From Georgenia_B sunbinii (GTDB lineage Bacteria; Actinomycetota; Actinomycetes; Actinomycetales; Actinomycetaceae): a stretch of 64,000 bases of DNA. The notes beneath the pieces are model-generated. The model had not been told where the DNA came from, ran no database searches, and saw nothing but the letters and a program-made list of their open reading frames with translations. The translations under genes and the position numbers were made by a program. Each line of letters starts with the position of its first letter. Position 1 is the first letter of the stretch. Shown here one piece after another: positions 46,751 through 55,376 of this stretch. The stretch lies in NCBI RefSeq assembly GCF_036421855.1, contig NZ_JAZGOK010000013.1. The stretch is one strand, 5' to 3'.

Positions 46751-46869
46751 CGTGCGGCGGTGCACGCCGGGTGCGGACAACCTACACATGCCCGGGAGCG
46801 GATAGCGATGGCCGCAACAGATCGGAAACCTGATCGTTATGGAGTTGAGACAGCACTCCGGTGAAATCT

Positions 46870-46887
46870 CACGATGTGGACATCGTG
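46870..46887. promoter_or_regulatory. 18-bp perfect palindrome between the peptide importer and nitrobindin-like genes
   Basis: CACGATGTGGACATCGTG: 8-bp arms with a 2-bp centre, lying about 55 bp before the nitrobindin-like ATG and about 180 bp before the importer start. Size and position fit a dimeric repressor operator (GntR or TetR class). Confidence 0.55.
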
Positions 46888-46939
46888 CCGAGCGTCTCAT
46901 GTACCGAACGGACGAGCGCCGCTGACCTATCGTCAGATC

Positions 46940-47410
46940 ATGGCACTGCACCCGAACCTCCGCCCCGTCGCCGACCTGGTCGGTACCTGGCGAGGCGCCG
47001 GCCGCGGCGAGTACCCGACGATCGCCCCCTTCGACTACACCGAGGAGCTGACGTTCACCGACGTCGGCAAGCCGTTCCTCGTCTACCTGCAACGGACGTG
47101 GTCACCCACCGGCAGCCCGATGCACGTGGAGACCGGCTACCTCCGTGTCCCGGGCGACGGCACGATGGAGCTCGTGCTGGCGCAGCCCACCGGCCAGACC
47201 GAGCTCGCCGAGGGGCCGCTGACGACGACGGCGGACGGCTTCGTCGCCGAGCTCCGCTCCCGGGTGGCGAACTCCGGGTCCGCAAAGCGGGTGGACGCGA
47301 CGGTCCGCCGGCTCGCGCTCGCCGGGGACGAGCTCACTACCGGCTTCGCGATGGCCGCGGTGGGCGAACCGATGGCGCACCACCTCGCCTCGGTGCTGCG
47401 GCGCTCGTAG
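46940..47410 (+). CDS. Nitrobindin-like (FABP-fold haem-binding) protein
   Basis: A 156-residue beta-barrel protein of the nitrobindin/THAP4-like family. It has the signature GTWRGAGRGEYPTI near the N-terminus, then FDYTEELTFTDVGKPFLVY, and the C-terminal HHLASVLRR, which supplies the proximal haem His. Nitrobindins bind ferric haem and can isomerise peroxynitrite or bind NO (established for the family). The ATG (MALHPNLRP) is set by family homology; no clear Shine-Dalgarno sequence is present. It diverges from the peptide importer. Confidence 0.9.
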   Translation: MALHPNLRPVADLVGTWRGAGRGEYPTIAPFDYTEELTFTDVGKPFLVYLQRTWSPTGSPMHVETGYLRVPGDGTMELVLAQPTGQTELAEGPLTTTADGFVAELRSRVANSGSAKRVDATVRRLALAGDELTTGFAMAAVGEPMAHHLASVLRRS

Positions 47411-47424
47411 CGGCGCCGTCGGGC

Positions 47425-49791
47425 TCAGCCGCCGGCCGGCGGCCCCGCCATGGCCGAGGCCATCTCGTCCAGGTCCGTCAGTCCGTCAACCCGCCGCTCG
47501 AAGCGCACCATGATCGCCTTGAAGCCCGGGGTGTTCGACTCTCGCGCCACGAGGTTCCGGTGCACCAGCGCGTTCGCTTCGGGGAAGTAGGCCGCGGCGC
47601 AGCCCCGGGCGGTCGGGTACGCCACCAGTCGGAAGCTGTCGGCCCGCAGCTCCTCACCGCGGAACATGGACACCACATCCACCAGCTCGCGGTCGACGAA
47701 CCCGGCGTCGGCGAGGTCGCCGGGATGGATGAGGATGACTCGGCGACCGCCCGAGATGCCCCGGTACCGGTCGTCCAGCCCGTAGAAGGTGGTGTTGTAC
47801 TGGTCGTGGGAGCGCACGGTCTGCAGGACCAGATGGCCCTTCGGTGGGGTGAGGTACTCCAGCTCGCGGACGGTGAACTGTGCCTTGCCCTGGTCTGTGG
47901 CGAACTCTCGCCGGTCCCGCGGCGGGTTTGGCAGCACGAAGCCGTACTTGTCCCGCACCCGCCGGTTGTAGTCCGCGGTCCCGGTGATGACCCGTGAGGC
48001 GTGGTCGCGGATGACGTCGTAGTCGTCGGCCATCGCCTTCCAGTCGACCGGGTGGTCGGCACCGAAGACTGCCTCGGCGATCCGCGCGATGACGACCGGC
48101 TCGGCCAGCAGGTGGTCGGAGACGGGCTCCAGGCGACCCTGCGTGGAGCTGACCACCGACATCGAGTTCTCCACGGACAGGAACTGCGGCCCGCCCGGGT
48201 GCTTGTCGTCCCGGTCGGTGCGACCCAGCGTGGGCAGGATGATGGAGGTCTTGCCGTGGACCACGTGGGAACGGTTCGGCTTGGTGGAGATGTGCACCGT
48301 CAGCCCGGTGCGCTGCAGTCCTGCCTCCATGCGGGCGGTGTCCGAGTTCGCCATCGCCAGGTTGCCGCCGAGGGAGACAAAGACGTCCACCTCACCCCGG
48401 GCCATGGCGATCATCGTCTCGGTCGAGTCGTAGCCGTGCTCCCGGGGTGAGGTGATCTCGAACTCGGCGTCCAGGCGCTGGAGGAAGTCCTCCGTGGGCT
48501 TCTCCCAGATGCCGAAGGTGCGGTCACCCTGGACGTTGGAGTGGCCGCGCACCGGGCAGGCCCCGGCCCCCGGCTTGCCGAAGTTGCCCTGGACCAGCAG
48601 CAGGTTGACGATCTCCTTGATGGTGTCCACCGAGTGCGGCTGCTGCGTGATCCCCAGGGCCCAGCAGAAGATCGTCGCTTTCGAGGCGGCCAGCAGGTCG
48701 GCGATGTGCTCGATCTCGGCGCGCTGCAGACCGGTGGCGGTCTCGGTCACGGCCCAGTCGAGCTGCGCGCGGGCGGCGGCGTACTCGGCGAACCCGTCGG
48801 TGGCGGACTCGATGAAGTCCCGGTCGATGACCTCTCCGGGTGCCTCGGCCTCCCGCTGCAGCAGCAGGTGCCCCAGTGCCTGGAACAGGGCTTGGTCGCC
48901 GCCGACCTTGATCTGCAGGAACTCGTCACTGATGGGCTCGCCGTCGGCCAGCAGTCCGCGAGGGGTCTGCGGGTCCTTGAACCGGAGCAGCCCGGCCTCG
49001 GGCAGCGGGTTCACCGCCACCACCGTGCCGCCGTTCTTCCGGCACTCGGCCAGCGAGGCGAGCATCCGGGGGTGGTTGGTGCCCGGGTTCTGCCCGACCA
49101 CGAAGACCAGCTCGGAGTGCTCGAGGTCCTCCAGGGACACCGTGCCCTTGCCGATGCCGATCGTGGGGTTCAGTGCGGTGCCCGAGGACTCGTGGCACAT
49201 GTTGGAGCAGTCCGGCAGGTTGTTGGTTCCGAGGCAGCGCGCGAACAGCTGGTACATGAACGCGGTCTCGTTGGGAGTTCGGCCGGAGGTGTAGAAGGTG
49301 CACCGGTCCGGCGTGGTGGCCCGGATGTGCTCGGCGATGGTCTCGAACGCCTCCGCCCAGGCGACGGGGCGGTAGTGGGTGTCTCCCTCGCGGATGATCA
49401 TCGGGTGGGTGATGCGCCCGGACTGGCCCAGCCAGTACTCGCTCTTGCCGGCGAGCTCCGAGATCGAGTGCTTCGCCCACCACCCGGGCGTGGCCACGCG
49501 GGTGGTGTTCTCCTCGGCCAGCGCCTTGGCACCGTTCTCGCAGAACTCGATCCGCTTGCGGTCGCCGGTGATCGACTCCGGCCAGGCGCACCCCGGGCAG
49601 TCCACACCGTTGGGCTGGTTGACCCGGTACATCGACCGCAGCGTCCGGCTCACGCCACCCTGCTTCAGCCCGCGCTCGAAGGCGACCCCGACGGCCTTGA
49701 GGCCGCCGGCCGCTCCGGTGGGCTCGCGGACCTCGAGATCGTCCTCGTCGATGTCGGTGAGCTCTGTGGCGCGGCCCCGGACTTCGTCCAT
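47425..49791 (-). CDS. FdhF/YdeP-family molybdopterin oxidoreductase
   Basis: A 788-residue molybdopterin-dependent enzyme of the FdhF/YdeP family. The N-terminus has NQPNGVDCPGCAWPES in place of a complete four-Cys [4Fe-4S] motif. The Mo-bis-MGD domain shows FYTSGRTPNETAFMYQLFARCLG, DCSNMCHESSGTAL, a candidate metal ligand Cys in SNMCHESS, and GQNPGTNHPRML. The C-terminal cofactor domain has LQTVRSHDQYNTTFYG. E. coli YdeP is linked to acid resistance, and the family may act on formate or other small substrates. No accessory FdhD or Mo-cofactor gene is next to it in this window. Confidence 0.92.
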   Translation of the reverse strand: MDEVRGRATELTDIDEDDLEVREPTGAAGGLKAVGVAFERGLKQGGVSRTLRSMYRVNQPNGVDCPGCAWPESITGDRKRIEFCENGAKALAEENTTRVATPGWWAKHSISELAGKSEYWLGQSGRITHPMIIREGDTHYRPVAWAEAFETIAEHIRATTPDRCTFYTSGRTPNETAFMYQLFARCLGTNNLPDCSNMCHESSGTALNPTIGIGKGTVSLEDLEHSELVFVVGQNPGTNHPRMLASLAECRKNGGTVVAVNPLPEAGLLRFKDPQTPRGLLADGEPISDEFLQIKVGGDQALFQALGHLLLQREAEAPGEVIDRDFIESATDGFAEYAAARAQLDWAVTETATGLQRAEIEHIADLLAASKATIFCWALGITQQPHSVDTIKEIVNLLLVQGNFGKPGAGACPVRGHSNVQGDRTFGIWEKPTEDFLQRLDAEFEITSPREHGYDSTETMIAMARGEVDVFVSLGGNLAMANSDTARMEAGLQRTGLTVHISTKPNRSHVVHGKTSIILPTLGRTDRDDKHPGGPQFLSVENSMSVVSSTQGRLEPVSDHLLAEPVVIARIAEAVFGADHPVDWKAMADDYDVIRDHASRVITGTADYNRRVRDKYGFVLPNPPRDRREFATDQGKAQFTVRELEYLTPPKGHLVLQTVRSHDQYNTTFYGLDDRYRGISGGRRVILIHPGDLADAGFVDRELVDVVSMFRGEELRADSFRLVAYPTARGCAAAYFPEANALVHRNLVARESNTPGFKAIMVRFERRVDGLTDLDEMASAMAGPPAGG

Positions 49792-49887
49792 GACTGATAC
49801 TCCCCGATCCGCTGCTCCGCTGGAACTCCGCTCACCGTACCGGGGAACCGCCCCGCCACGGCCTGGGAAGGGGCGTCCCGGCGGGGC

Positions 49888-50463
49888 TCAGCCAGCGTCG
49901 TCGGCCACCTGCCGCAGCCGGTCGACGTAGCCGGCCCACCACCGCGCGTCCTGGGCGGGGATGTTCGTCATGCCGTCGCGCAGGCCAGCCTCGCCATCGA
50001 TGAGCTCGCGGACGATGTCGGCGTGGCCGGCGTGCCGGGCGGTCTCGGCGATGACGTGGACGAGGATCCGATGGAGGGTCACCTGCTCCCCCGGTCGCCA
50101 CCACGGCACCTCGCCGGGCGACTCGAGGTCGAGCGCGGCGATGGTGGCGTCCGCGTGCTCCCAGGCCCGGTGGTAGAGCTGCACCACCCAGTCGACCGAC
50201 TCGTCGGCGGTCGCCCACATGTCGGAGTTGTCCTCGGTGTCCTCTGCCATCCAGGGCAGCGCGACCGGGGACGGCCGGTCGAAGACCTCGCCGAAGTACC
50301 CGAGCTCGATCGACGCGACGTGCTTGACGAGGCCGAGCAGGTTCGTCCCGGTCGGGGTGTGCGGCCAGCGGAGCTCGCGCTCACCAAGGCCGTCGAGCTT
50401 CCACAGCAGCGCCTCCCGCGAGCTGCGCAGGTAGCCGTGCAGCATGTCTTTCGGGTTACTCAT
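49888..50463 (-). CDS. DinB-like four-helix protein (DUF664)
   Basis: A 191-residue DinB/DUF664 protein. It shows the pattern HGYLRSSREALLWKLDGLGERELRWPHTPTGTNLLGLVKHVASIELGYFGE, with the metal-site His in LVKHVAS, and VTLHRILVHVIAETARHAGHADIVRELIDG, where further His ligands lie (LVHVIAETARHAGHADI). Many actinobacterial members are predicted mycothiol-dependent S-transferases; the presence of mshB in the same genome allows that reading but does not prove it. It stands alone. Confidence 0.88.
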   Translation of the reverse strand: MSNPKDMLHGYLRSSREALLWKLDGLGERELRWPHTPTGTNLLGLVKHVASIELGYFGEVFDRPSPVALPWMAEDTEDNSDMWATADESVDWVVQLYHRAWEHADATIAALDLESPGEVPWWRPGEQVTLHRILVHVIAETARHAGHADIVRELIDGEAGLRDGMTNIPAQDARWWAGYVDRLRQVADDAG

Positions 50464-50568
50464 CGTGTCTCCCGGGCGGTTCGCGCGACGTGTCGATGAC
50501 GTCGGCGACGCTACTGGGACCGGATCGACTTGCCCAGCAGATTGGTCTGCCGGCACTACGCTCGCCGA

Positions 50569-51513
50569 GTGGACGTGTTGATCTTCGGCGGCACCGGCGT
50601 GCTCGGTTCGCTGATCGTCGAACGCCTTCGGAACCTCGGCCACACCGCGACACCGGTCGGCCGGGAGGTCGACGTCACCGATGCCGGGGCGGTCGCCCGC
50701 CACGCGGCCGGGCACGACGTCGTCGTGTGCGCGGCCCCGGCACCGACCGGCGTCGTCCAGCACGCGTGCGCCGCCGTCGGTGTCCCGAGCGTCGCCGTCG
50801 ACCTCGGCACGGTCATGGGCGATGCCGGGCCGCCGGCCGCCGGCGCTCCGGCGGCCGGTGCGAACACCGCTGCCACGCCGTCGGGCAGTGCCCACGTCGT
50901 CGGGGTCGGCCTGGTCACTGGGCTCTCCGGGCTCTTGGCGCACGGGGTCCGGCGGGTCGTCCCCGGCACGGCGGTCGAGGTGACGCTCGGCCAGAGCGAC
51001 AACGCGCGGGTGGGTGTCGCGGGGATGCGCGAGATGTTCAGGTACATCGCAGCCGGCCACCGCGAGGAGGGTGCGCCCGCGGGACGCGGGCTGTTGCGCC
51101 TCTCGCACCCGGAGCGCGCGGCGCTCGCCACCGCGGGGGTCGATGCCTGCTACGCCACCCGGTGGGAGACCGCCGGCCGGACGAACGTCGTCCGTGGCCT
51201 GGCGAGCGCGCAGGTCCTCGGCATCGTCGCGGCCCTGCCCGACGCGCTGCTGCGCCGCCTCGCCCGCCATGACCCGGCACGCCCGGAGACGATCCGGCTC
51301 GTGGTCCGCGCCGACGGCGAGCAGGGCACCCGCGCAGGTTCCCAGCTCGTGGCGACCGCGGCCGGCGACTACCCGGCGACGGCCGCAGTGGCGGTGGCCG
51401 TCGCCTTGCTCGCTCCCGGCCTGCCCGCCGGCGTGCACCACCTCTGGGACGTCCTCGACCTCGACGACATCCGCGGCGCGATCAGCGACGTCGTGGCGAT
51501 CACGAACGCCTGA
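50569..51513 (+). CDS. NAD(P)-binding Rossmann-fold protein (saccharopine-dehydrogenase-like)
   Basis: A 314-residue protein starting at GTG with a Rossmann motif at once: VDVLIFGGTGVLGSLIVERL (GGxGxxG). It continues with REVDVTDAGAVARHAAGHDVVVCAAP, which resembles saccharopine-dehydrogenase-like reductases rather than classical SDRs. There is no YxxxK catalytic pair. The remainder contains RGLLRLSHPERAA and VVRADGEQGTRAGSQLVATAAGDYPATAA. Its substrate is unknown. It has no operon partner. Confidence 0.8.
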   Translation: MDVLIFGGTGVLGSLIVERLRNLGHTATPVGREVDVTDAGAVARHAAGHDVVVCAAPAPTGVVQHACAAVGVPSVAVDLGTVMGDAGPPAAGAPAAGANTAATPSGSAHVVGVGLVTGLSGLLAHGVRRVVPGTAVEVTLGQSDNARVGVAGMREMFRYIAAGHREEGAPAGRGLLRLSHPERAALATAGVDACYATRWETAGRTNVVRGLASAQVLGIVAALPDALLRRLARHDPARPETIRLVVRADGEQGTRAGSQLVATAAGDYPATAAVAVAVALLAPGLPAGVHHLWDVLDLDDIRGAISDVVAITNA

Positions 51514-51580
51514 GCCACCCCGCCCTGCAGCCCGTACGCCCGGTCGCTCGCGGCGCTCCCCGTGCCGGCGGGCCCGACGG

Positions 51581-52159
51581 TCAGCGCGCCAGCTCGAGGT
51601 GGCGCCGGCAGCGGGCCTGGTAGGACTCGGCGCCGCCGACGTGCGCGGTGGTCGGGACCTGGGCGTCCCCGACGTCGTCGGCCAGCACGCGCTGGTGGAA
51701 CACGGCGTCCCGGCCGCAGACCGCGCAGACCGCGGTCAGCTTGGTGACGTCCTCGGCGAGCGCCATGAGAGACGGGAGCGGCTCGAAGGGGCGGCCGGCG
51801 AAGGTCACGCAGAGCCCGGCGACGACGACGGTGGTGCCGGCGAGCACGAGGTCCCCGACCACGGCGGTGAGGTCGGCACCGAAGAACTGCGCCTCGTCGA
51901 TCGCCAGCAGGTCCAGCCGGCGGCCGGCGACGACGTCGAGCAGGCCGGGCACGTCAGCCACCGAGTGCGACCGGATGCTCAGCCCGGAGTGCGAGGACAC
52001 CTCGCCGGTGCCGTGCCGCGCGTCCCACGCGTGGTTGACGACCTCGACGGCGAGGCCGGCGAGCCGGGCCCGCCGCACCCGTCGCTGCAGCTCCTCGGAC
52101 TTGCCGGCGAACATCGGTCCGCAGACCACCTGGAGCCGTCCCTGCCCGCCGTTGTGCAT
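51581..52159 (-). CDS. tdk: Thymidine kinase
   Basis: A 192-residue class II thymidine kinase of the pyrimidine salvage pathway. The P-loop is CGPMFAGKSEEL, and the Asp/Glu pair is in LLAIDEAQFFG. The zinc lasso has CAVCGRDAVFHQRV plus the distal CRRH, and AESYQARC near the C-terminus is the substrate-loop region. The length is normal. Confidence 0.96.
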   Translation of the reverse strand: MHNGGQGRLQVVCGPMFAGKSEELQRRVRRARLAGLAVEVVNHAWDARHGTGEVSSHSGLSIRSHSVADVPGLLDVVAGRRLDLLAIDEAQFFGADLTAVVGDLVLAGTTVVVAGLCVTFAGRPFEPLPSLMALAEDVTKLTAVCAVCGRDAVFHQRVLADDVGDAQVPTTAHVGGAESYQARCRRHLELAR

Positions 52160-52168
52160 GACCGAACC

Positions 52169-52281
52169 TTAGTCGGGCGCGCCACGGACGTCCTCGCCCC
52201 GGAAGCCGGCCTCGTGCAGCGGCTTCGTCACCTCGTCACAGCTGCGGAACCGCAGCGTGGAGTCAGAGGTGAGCAGGGCGG
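52169..52281 (-). pseudogene. C-terminal remnant of a class I SAM methyltransferase
   Basis: This frame encodes ALLTSDSTLRFRSCDEVTKP..HEAGFRGEDVRGAPD and a stop, the typical end of actinobacterial class I SAM-dependent methyltransferases (LTSDSTLRFR..DEV..SL..AGF..). It begins abruptly next to the stop of the MarR gene. The N-terminal part of the same gene lies on the other side of that gene, and about 115-150 codons of the middle are missing. Confidence 0.75.
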
Positions 52282-52788
52282 TCAGTCGGACAACCAGCCT
52301 GGGACATCGATCGAGGACGTCGTTGACGCCATCTTGCGAAGGTCACGGTGCAGCGCCTCGAGCCTCGAACGTCCGAGGACTGCGGCCCACTCGTCACGGA
52401 GCTCGTCGAAGATCCGGGCAGATCGGCGCAAGCAGTCCTCACCGCGCTCAGTGAGCACCACGAGCTTGCGCCGACCGTCGTGCGGGTCGCCGCGTCGCTC
52501 GACATATCCCATCCGCACGAGGCCGTCGATGGTCTTGCCAGCCGCCTGCTTGCTCACCCCCAGGCGCGCCCCGACCTCCGTCGCGGTGGCGCCGGCAACG
52601 CCGACCGCCTGCATCGCGAAGCCGTGGGCAGGGCGCAGGTCCGGATGCTCCTCGGCCGCGAGCCTCCGATGCAGCTCGTCGACGAGCGAACGGAAGCCGC
52701 CGACGAGCAGCAGCGCGAGCTCGAAGCCGGGTGCAGCGGCGGCCTCGGGTGCGGAACCCGCCCGCGGCTCACCTTCAGCCATTGCCAT
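52282..52788 (-). CDS. MarR-family regulator inserted inside a methyltransferase gene
   Basis: A 168-residue winged-helix regulator. The core has ATATEVGARLGVSKQAAGKTI and the wing VERRGDPHDGRRKLVVLTERGED, with a C-terminal helix for dimerisation. ATG is preferred, although the frame is open to a GTG four codons upstream and there is no Shine-Dalgarno sequence, so leaderless translation is plausible. Just upstream, TTGTCGAAA and TTGTCCAAA occur as direct repeats 12 bp apart, a possible autoregulatory operator. It lies between the N- and C-terminal parts of a broken methyltransferase gene on the same strand. Confidence 0.88.
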   Translation of the reverse strand: MAMAEGEPRAGSAPEAAAAPGFELALLLVGGFRSLVDELHRRLAAEEHPDLRPAHGFAMQAVGVAGATATEVGARLGVSKQAAGKTIDGLVRMGYVERRGDPHDGRRKLVVLTERGEDCLRRSARIFDELRDEWAAVLGRSRLEALHRDLRKMASTTSSIDVPGWLSD

Positions 52789-52803
52789 TTTGGACAACAC
52801 GGT

Positions 52804-52968
52804 TTACTGTTTCGACAACCAGGTCCCGGTGCCGCAGCCGATGTCGAGGACGCTGCGGGCGCCGAGCTCCTCGACGATTCCCATGTAGGCGTCGAGGTCG
52901 TCCCGGTCCCCCTCGAACTGGTCGTAGGTCGCCGCAAGGCGCGGGTCGTCGAAGGCGGCGTCGGGCAC
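52804..52968 (-). pseudogene. N-terminal remnant of a class I SAM methyltransferase
   Basis: Fifty-four codons from GTG encode DAAFDDPRLAATYDQFEGDR, DLDAYMGIVEELGARSVLDI and the SAM-binding loop GCGTGT, then WLSKQ and a stop. The start and the motif order are exactly those of an actinobacterial methyltransferase whose end is found beyond the MarR gene. The break lies two codons after the glycine-rich loop. The product cannot be functional. Confidence 0.8.
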
Positions 52969-53154
52969 CGGGCGATGCTACGGCGATGAGAGCCGGCCGG
53001 GCCAGCGATGTGAGCTGTGGACGGATCCGACTCGTCCACAAGCCGCAGCACGACAACCGAGTACGCCGCTGGGCGGGGCACGACGCCCGGAGATGCTGCA
53101 CCTCGACAAGCGCGCCGATCATGGCACGGCGAGGTCGTCCGGAACCTTGCCGGA

Positions 53155-53514
53155 TCAGGACTCGGCGTAGACGCCCAGCCGGTTCCCGCTCGGATCGGCG
53201 AACTCGAACCGTCGTCCGCCCGGGAACGCGTACGGCCGCTCCACCACGACACCGCCCGCGTCCTCGACCGCCGTGACCGTCGCGTCCAGGTCGGCGGAGA
53301 AGATCAGCACGAGCGGGCCGGTGCCGCTCGGGGCGGCGCCAGGGTTCAGCCCGCCGAGCTCCCCCTCACCTTCGGGCGACTTGATACCGCTGTACGCCGG
53401 GCCGTAGTCGTTGAACTCCCACCCGAAAGCCGATTCGTAGAAGGCGCGGGTGGTGGCCAGATCCGTGACGCCGAGCTCGATGTAGCTGATGGCATGATGC
53501 AGTGCGACAGGCAT
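53155..53514 (-). CDS. VOC (glyoxalase/bleomycin-resistance) family protein
   Basis: A 119-residue single-domain VOC protein. It begins HHAISYIELGVTDLATTRAFYESAFGWEF and has LIFSADLDATVTAVEDAGG and FPGGRRFEFADPSGNRLGVY, the beta-alpha-beta-beta-beta half-barrel pattern. His in the first strand and Glu in RFEFADPSGN are usual metal ligands. It could be a lyase, dioxygenase or drug-binding protein. Confidence 0.88.
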   Translation of the reverse strand: MPVALHHAISYIELGVTDLATTRAFYESAFGWEFNDYGPAYSGIKSPEGEGELGGLNPGAAPSGTGPLVLIFSADLDATVTAVEDAGGVVVERPYAFPGGRRFEFADPSGNRLGVYAES

Positions 53515-53608
53515 GTGCTTCCTTCGGCAGTAGGGCGCGTCACCGACGATTGTGCCGCCAGTCACGCCTTCGCGGGAAGCGCAGGCGTCAGGCGCCCACG
53601 CCGAAGAC

Positions 53609-55276
53609 CTACAGCTCCGCCACCTGGCCGGCCTCGACCCGCCACCGCCGGTCGATCCGCACCGTGTCGAGCATCCGCCGGTCGTGGGTCACCAGCAGCA
53701 GGGTTCCGTCGTAGGACTCCAGCGCCTGCTCGAGCTGCTCGATGGCCGGCAGATCGAGGTGGTTCGTCGGCTCGTCGAGCACCAACAGGTTGACGCCACG
53801 CACCTGCAGCAACGCGAGGCCGGCACGCGTGCGCTCACCCGGCGAGAGCTCGTCGACCGGGCGGTTGACGTGATCGGCCTTGAGCCCGAACTTTGCCAGC
53901 AGCGTGCGCACCTCCCCCAACGCCAGCTCCGGGACGACCTCCTCGACGGCTGCCGCGAGCAGGTGGGACCCGGCCAGCACGGAGCGCGCCTGGTCGATCT
54001 CACCGATCCGCACGCCCGCTCCGAGGCTCGCCGCGCCCTCGTCCGGGAGCTGCTGACCGAGCAAGGCCCGGAGCAGGGTCGACTTCCCGGCACCGTTCGG
54101 TCCGGTGATACCGATCCGCTCCCCCGCGTTCACCTGCAACGACACCGGGCCGAGAGTGAACGTCCCCTGCCGGAACACCGCCGAGCTGAGTGTCGAGACG
54201 ACTGAGCCGGAGCGCGGCGCGGACCCGATGGTGAGCTCCAGCTGCCATTCCTTGCGAGGTTCCTCGACCTCGTCGAGCCGGGCGATCCGGCTCTCCATCT
54301 GGCGCACCTTCTGTGCCTGCTTCTCACTGGACTCGGTCGACGCCTTGCGTCTGATCTTGTCGTTGTCCGGCGCCTTCTTCATCGCGTTGCGCACGCCCTG
54401 GCTCGACCATTCCCGCTGGGTCCTGGCCCGTGCGACAAGGTCGGCCTTCTTGTCAGCGAACTCGTCGTACCTCTCGCGCTGGTGGCGACGGGCCGTTGCG
54501 CGCTCGTCGAGGTACGAGTCGTAGCCGCCGCCGAACACCTGGTTGGTGCCCTGAGCCAGATCGAGCTCCAGCACTCTCGTCACGCAGCGGGCGAGAAACT
54601 CGCGGTCGTGACTGATGAGCACCACTCCGCCACGCAGTCCCTGAACGATGGACTCGAGTCGTTCAAGACCGTCAAGGTCGAGGTCGTTGGTCGGCTCGTC
54701 GAGCAGCACGATGTCGAACCGCGAGAGGAGCAGCGCAGCCAGCCCGACACGTGCGGCCTGTCCCCCGGAGAGCGATGTCATCAGCGCCTCTTCGGCTCGT
54801 GGGCCGCCGAGCTCGAGGCCCAGCTCGGCGAGCACGACCGGGAGACGCTCATCGAGGTCGGCGGCACCGCTGGCCAACCAGCGGTCCAGCGCCGCGGAGT
54901 AGGCGTCAGCCGGGTCGATCCCGCTGCCTTCGACGAGTGAGGGGTCGCCGAGCGCGGCTGCCGCAGCATCCATCTGCCTGGTCGCCTCGGAGCATCCCGT
55001 GCGGCGGGCGATGTGCTCGGCGACGGTCTCACCGACGACGCGTTCGTGCTCTTGGGGTAGCCAGCCGATGAAGGCGTCCGCTGGTGACAGCGTGATGCTG
55101 CCGGCCTGAGGTTCGTCGATGGCGGCGAGCAGCTTGAGCAGCGTGGATTTTCCGGCGCCGTTGGCGCCGACGACCCCGAGGACATCGCCAGGGGCGACGG
55201 TCAGGTCGAGCGAGTCGAAGAGGGTGCGATGGCCGTACCCGCCAGCCAGGCCTTGGGTCACGAGGGTTGCGGTCAT
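53609..55276 (-). CDS. ABC-F family ATPase (ribosome protection type)
   Basis: A 555-residue soluble protein with two ABC domains (GANGAGKSTLL; GPNGAGKSTLL), signatures LSGGQAARVGLAAL and LSPGERTRAGLALL, Walker B LLDEPTNDLDLDG and LVLDEPTNHLDLP, and an inter-domain linker rich in Arg/Lys and Glu. No membrane part exists. ABC-F proteins act on the ribosomal exit site, and many in actinobacteria give resistance to macrolide-, lincosamide- or pleuromutilin-type drugs (family knowledge). The frame stays open upstream: 17 codons before the chosen ATG lies ATG TGT GGC (MCGVVVDVRFNVLRCRL), so the protein may start there. Confidence 0.93.
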   Translation of the reverse strand: MTATLVTQGLAGGYGHRTLFDSLDLTVAPGDVLGVVGANGAGKSTLLKLLAAIDEPQAGSITLSPADAFIGWLPQEHERVVGETVAEHIARRTGCSEATRQMDAAAAALGDPSLVEGSGIDPADAYSAALDRWLASGAADLDERLPVVLAELGLELGGPRAEEALMTSLSGGQAARVGLAALLLSRFDIVLLDEPTNDLDLDGLERLESIVQGLRGGVVLISHDREFLARCVTRVLELDLAQGTNQVFGGGYDSYLDERATARRHQRERYDEFADKKADLVARARTQREWSSQGVRNAMKKAPDNDKIRRKASTESSEKQAQKVRQMESRIARLDEVEEPRKEWQLELTIGSAPRSGSVVSTLSSAVFRQGTFTLGPVSLQVNAGERIGITGPNGAGKSTLLRALLGQQLPDEGAASLGAGVRIGEIDQARSVLAGSHLLAAAVEEVVPELALGEVRTLLAKFGLKADHVNRPVDELSPGERTRAGLALLQVRGVNLLVLDEPTNHLDLPAIEQLEQALESYDGTLLLVTHDRRMLDTVRIDRRWRVEAGQVAEL

Positions 55277-55376
55277 CAGTCGACAGCGTAGGACGTTGAA
55301 GCGGACGTCCACGACGACGCCACACATAGAACCATCTGGCAGCCCCTTCGCGTGCGTGGCGAGCCGCTGGGGGTAC

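Noticed and set aside
52969..53154. Possible small gene between the methyltransferase remnant and the VOC gene
   Set aside because: Open frames there overlap the remnant, are rich in Arg/Pro/Ala and lack a ribosome-binding site.
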